Source: DAITPV01 sp050692555 (GTDB lineage: Bacteria; Actinomycetota; UBA4738; CALAEC01). Taken from it: DNA of 8,038 nucleotides. Location of the stretch: contig JBOGVS010000058.1 in assembly GCA_050692555.1 (NCBI GenBank), forward strand, positions 1 through 8,038, in the 5' to 3' direction. Position 1 is the first letter of the stretch. Each line of letters starts with the position of its first letter. Shown one piece after another: positions 7,485-8,038 of this stretch. The position numbers and the translations under genes are program-made. Below the pieces are notes generated by a model, which saw nothing but the letters and a program-made list of their open reading frames with translations, ran no database searches and was not told the DNA's origin.

Positions 7485-7895
7485 CTACCGCCCGGTGGCC
7501 GTGGTCAGCTTGCGGACCACGTTCACCAGCTCGGGCGGGTCGAAGGGCTTGGTCACGTACGCCGCGGCGCCAACGTCGCGGCCCCGGCGGACGTCCTCCT
7601 CGCGGGTCCTGGCCGACAGCAGGACCACGGGGATGTGCTGGGTGGCCGGGTCTTCCTTCAGCCGCTGTGCGGCCTCCCATCCGGTGAGCCCCGGCATCAT
7701 GACGTCGAGGACGATGAGGTCCGGGGAGCTGGCTCCCGCCCGGGCAACAGCGTCCTCGCCATCCGCCGCGAGCTCCACCTCGAATCCCTCCAGCCCCAGG
7801 TTGACCTCGATGAGACGGCGAATGACGGGATCGTCGTCGGCAACCAGAATCCGCGCAGCCGGGCCCGTCCCCTCCAAGAGAAGCGAGCGTAGCAT
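7485..7895 (-). CDS. Single-domain (CheY/Spo0F-like) response regulator
   Basis: This encodes 136 residues that form one receiver domain with no DNA-binding or enzymatic output domain. The acidic pocket is D20-D22 in ILVADDDP, the phospho-acceptor is D64 in DLIVLDVMMPGLTG, the switch residue is S94 in VVLLSAR, and the conserved lysine is K116 in YVTKPF; the site is therefore complete and probably phosphorylatable. Without an output domain it would act by protein-protein contact or as a phosphorelay carrier; no histidine kinase is in the window. I took ATG 7895 as start because it is the first in-frame start before the domain that does not lie in the antisense of the tRNA. It has no Shine-Dalgarno sequence, and an inverted repeat ends three bases before it. 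It is 15 bases from argS on the same strand, and I recall similar regulators upstream of argS in Streptomyces. It is the first gene of the proposed operon. Confidence 0.9.
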   Translation of the reverse strand: MLRSLLLEGTGPAARILVADDDPVIRRLIEVNLGLEGFEVELAADGEDAVARAGASSPDLIVLDVMMPGLTGWEAAQRLKEDPATQHIPVVLLSARTREEDVRRGRDVGAAAYVTKPFDPPELVNVVRKLTTATGR

Positions 7896-7898
7896 GGT

Positions 7899-7920
7899 GA
7901 TCGGGCCCGGAGGCCCGGTC
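7899..7920 (-). promoter_or_regulatory. Leader hairpin with UNCG-type tetraloop before the response regulator
   Basis: On the minus strand two 9-base arms (7912-7920 and 7899-7907) can pair with one C/A mismatch around the loop TCCG, closed by C-G. In RNA this is a C(UCCG)G loop, a member of the very stable UNCG class. The hairpin ends three bases before ATG 7895, exactly where a ribosome site would be. On the plus strand the mismatch becomes a G-U wobble and the loop is CGGA. No T-run follows on either strand, so a classical intrinsic terminator is unlikely. Confidence 0.55.
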
Positions 7921-7929
7921 TTGTACGAT
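7920..7929. promoter_or_regulatory. Possible divergent -10 elements between tRNA-Arg and the response regulator
   Basis: On the plus strand TACGAT at 7924-7929 lies 7 bases before the tRNA 5' end and fits a weak -10 box. On the minus strand TACAAG at 7925-7920 fits a weaker one for the response-regulator operon. I see no convincing -35 hexamer at 16-18 bases for either. The only non-coding space for both promoters is 7896-7936. Confidence 0.2.
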
Positions 7930-7936
7930 TGGAGTG

Positions 7937-8008
7937 GCCCTCGTAGCTCAGGGGATAGAGCACGCGCCTCCGGAGCGCGGTGCGCAGGTTCGAATCCTGC
8001 CGGGGGCA
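7937..8008 (+). tRNA. tRNA-Arg (anticodon CCG)
   Basis: A complete cloverleaf can be drawn. The acceptor arms are 7937-7943 and 8001-8007 (seven pairs, one G-U). The D arm pairs GCTC 7946-7949 with GAGC 7958-7961. The anticodon stem pairs 7963-7967 with 7975-7979 around the loop CTCCGGA, giving anticodon CCG at 7970-7972, which reads CGG (Arg). The variable loop is four bases. The T arm pairs GCAGG with CCTGC around TTCGAAT (7989-7995). The discriminator is A8008. The bases that follow are CCG, so the 3' CCA is not fully encoded and must be added by the CCA-adding enzyme. CGG is a frequent Arg codon in the neighbouring genes. It is the only plus-strand gene and lies 41 bases from the response-regulator start. 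Confidence 0.97.
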
Positions 8009-8016
8009 CCGATTGT

Positions 8017-8032
8017 GATGTCTCGGGACATC
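8017..8032 (+). other. Short inverted repeat just 3' of tRNA-Arg
   Basis: GATGTC at 8017-8022 and GACATC at 8027-8032 form a perfect 6-base stem with the loop TCGG, eight bases after the tRNA discriminator base. It could help 3' processing or termination of the tRNA transcript, but no T-run is seen before the window ends six bases later, so I do not call it a terminator. Confidence 0.35.
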
Positions 8033-8038
8033 GTGCAC

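Noticed and set aside
6663..7892. A 409-codon plus-strand open frame antisense to argS and the response regulator
   Set aside because: The same antiparallel-register effect applies: argS and the regulator share a frame, so one stop-free shadow crosses both. No domain or ribosome site supports it.
7899..7920. Intrinsic terminator for a plus-strand transcript
   Set aside because: The stem is strong, but only TTGT follows, not a T-run, and there is no plus-strand gene upstream for it to terminate.
7896..8038. Minus-strand peptides reading PAGFEPAHRAPEARALSPELRG and CPRQDSNLRTALRRRVLYPL
   Set aside because: These are translations of the antisense of tRNA-Arg, a well-known source of false proteins. 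They show that the upstream extension of the response-regulator frame is not coding.
1..8038. CRISPR array, insertion sequence, prophage, toxin-antitoxin or defence genes
   Set aside because: No spaced repeats, transposase or integrase motifs, terminal inverted repeats or small paired genes were seen; every gene belongs to a housekeeping family and base composition looks even throughout.

Overview
The window is very G+C-rich and almost completely coding. Several genes start with GTG, genes overlap or nearly touch, and codons end mostly in G or C. The order argS, (one gene), hom, thrC, thrB is the arrangement I recall from Actinomycetota such as Streptomyces and Mycobacterium. The source is therefore most likely an actinobacterium or a close high-GC relative; I cannot name a class or genus from this sequence alone.

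Layout, read on the minus strand from right to left (the direction of transcription): a single-domain CheY-like response regulator (7485-7895); arginyl-tRNA synthetase argS (5787-7469); a GNAT-family N-acetyltransferase (5245-5790); homoserine dehydrogenase hom with an ACT domain (3959-5254); threonine synthase thrC (2870-3949); homoserine kinase thrB (1978-2868); and a glycogen-debranching-type glycoside hydrolase that runs off the left edge (1-1991). The gaps or overlaps are +15, -4, -10, +9, +1 and -14 bases, so all seven genes look like one translationally coupled transcription unit. The only gene on the plus strand is tRNA-Arg(CCG) at 7937-8008, head-to-head with the response regulator across a 41-base gap. 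That gap holds a strong inverted repeat. No plus-strand protein gene is credible.

Function: hom, thrB and thrC encode the three dedicated steps from aspartate semialdehyde to threonine: reduction to homoserine, phosphorylation, then conversion of phosphohomoserine to threonine. The ACT domain on Hom suggests allosteric feedback by an end-product amino acid. ArgRS charges tRNA-Arg, and one of its cognate tRNA genes lies just beyond the response regulator. The GNAT protein sits where I recall lysA in better-known actinobacteria, and the debranching enzyme sits where I recall rho.

No mobile element, CRISPR array, prophage gene or clearly new multi-gene system is visible. The points worth a second look are the divergent tRNA/response-regulator junction with its UNCG-capped hairpin at the start codon, the acetyltransferase in the lysA slot, and the carbohydrate enzyme appended to a threonine operon.
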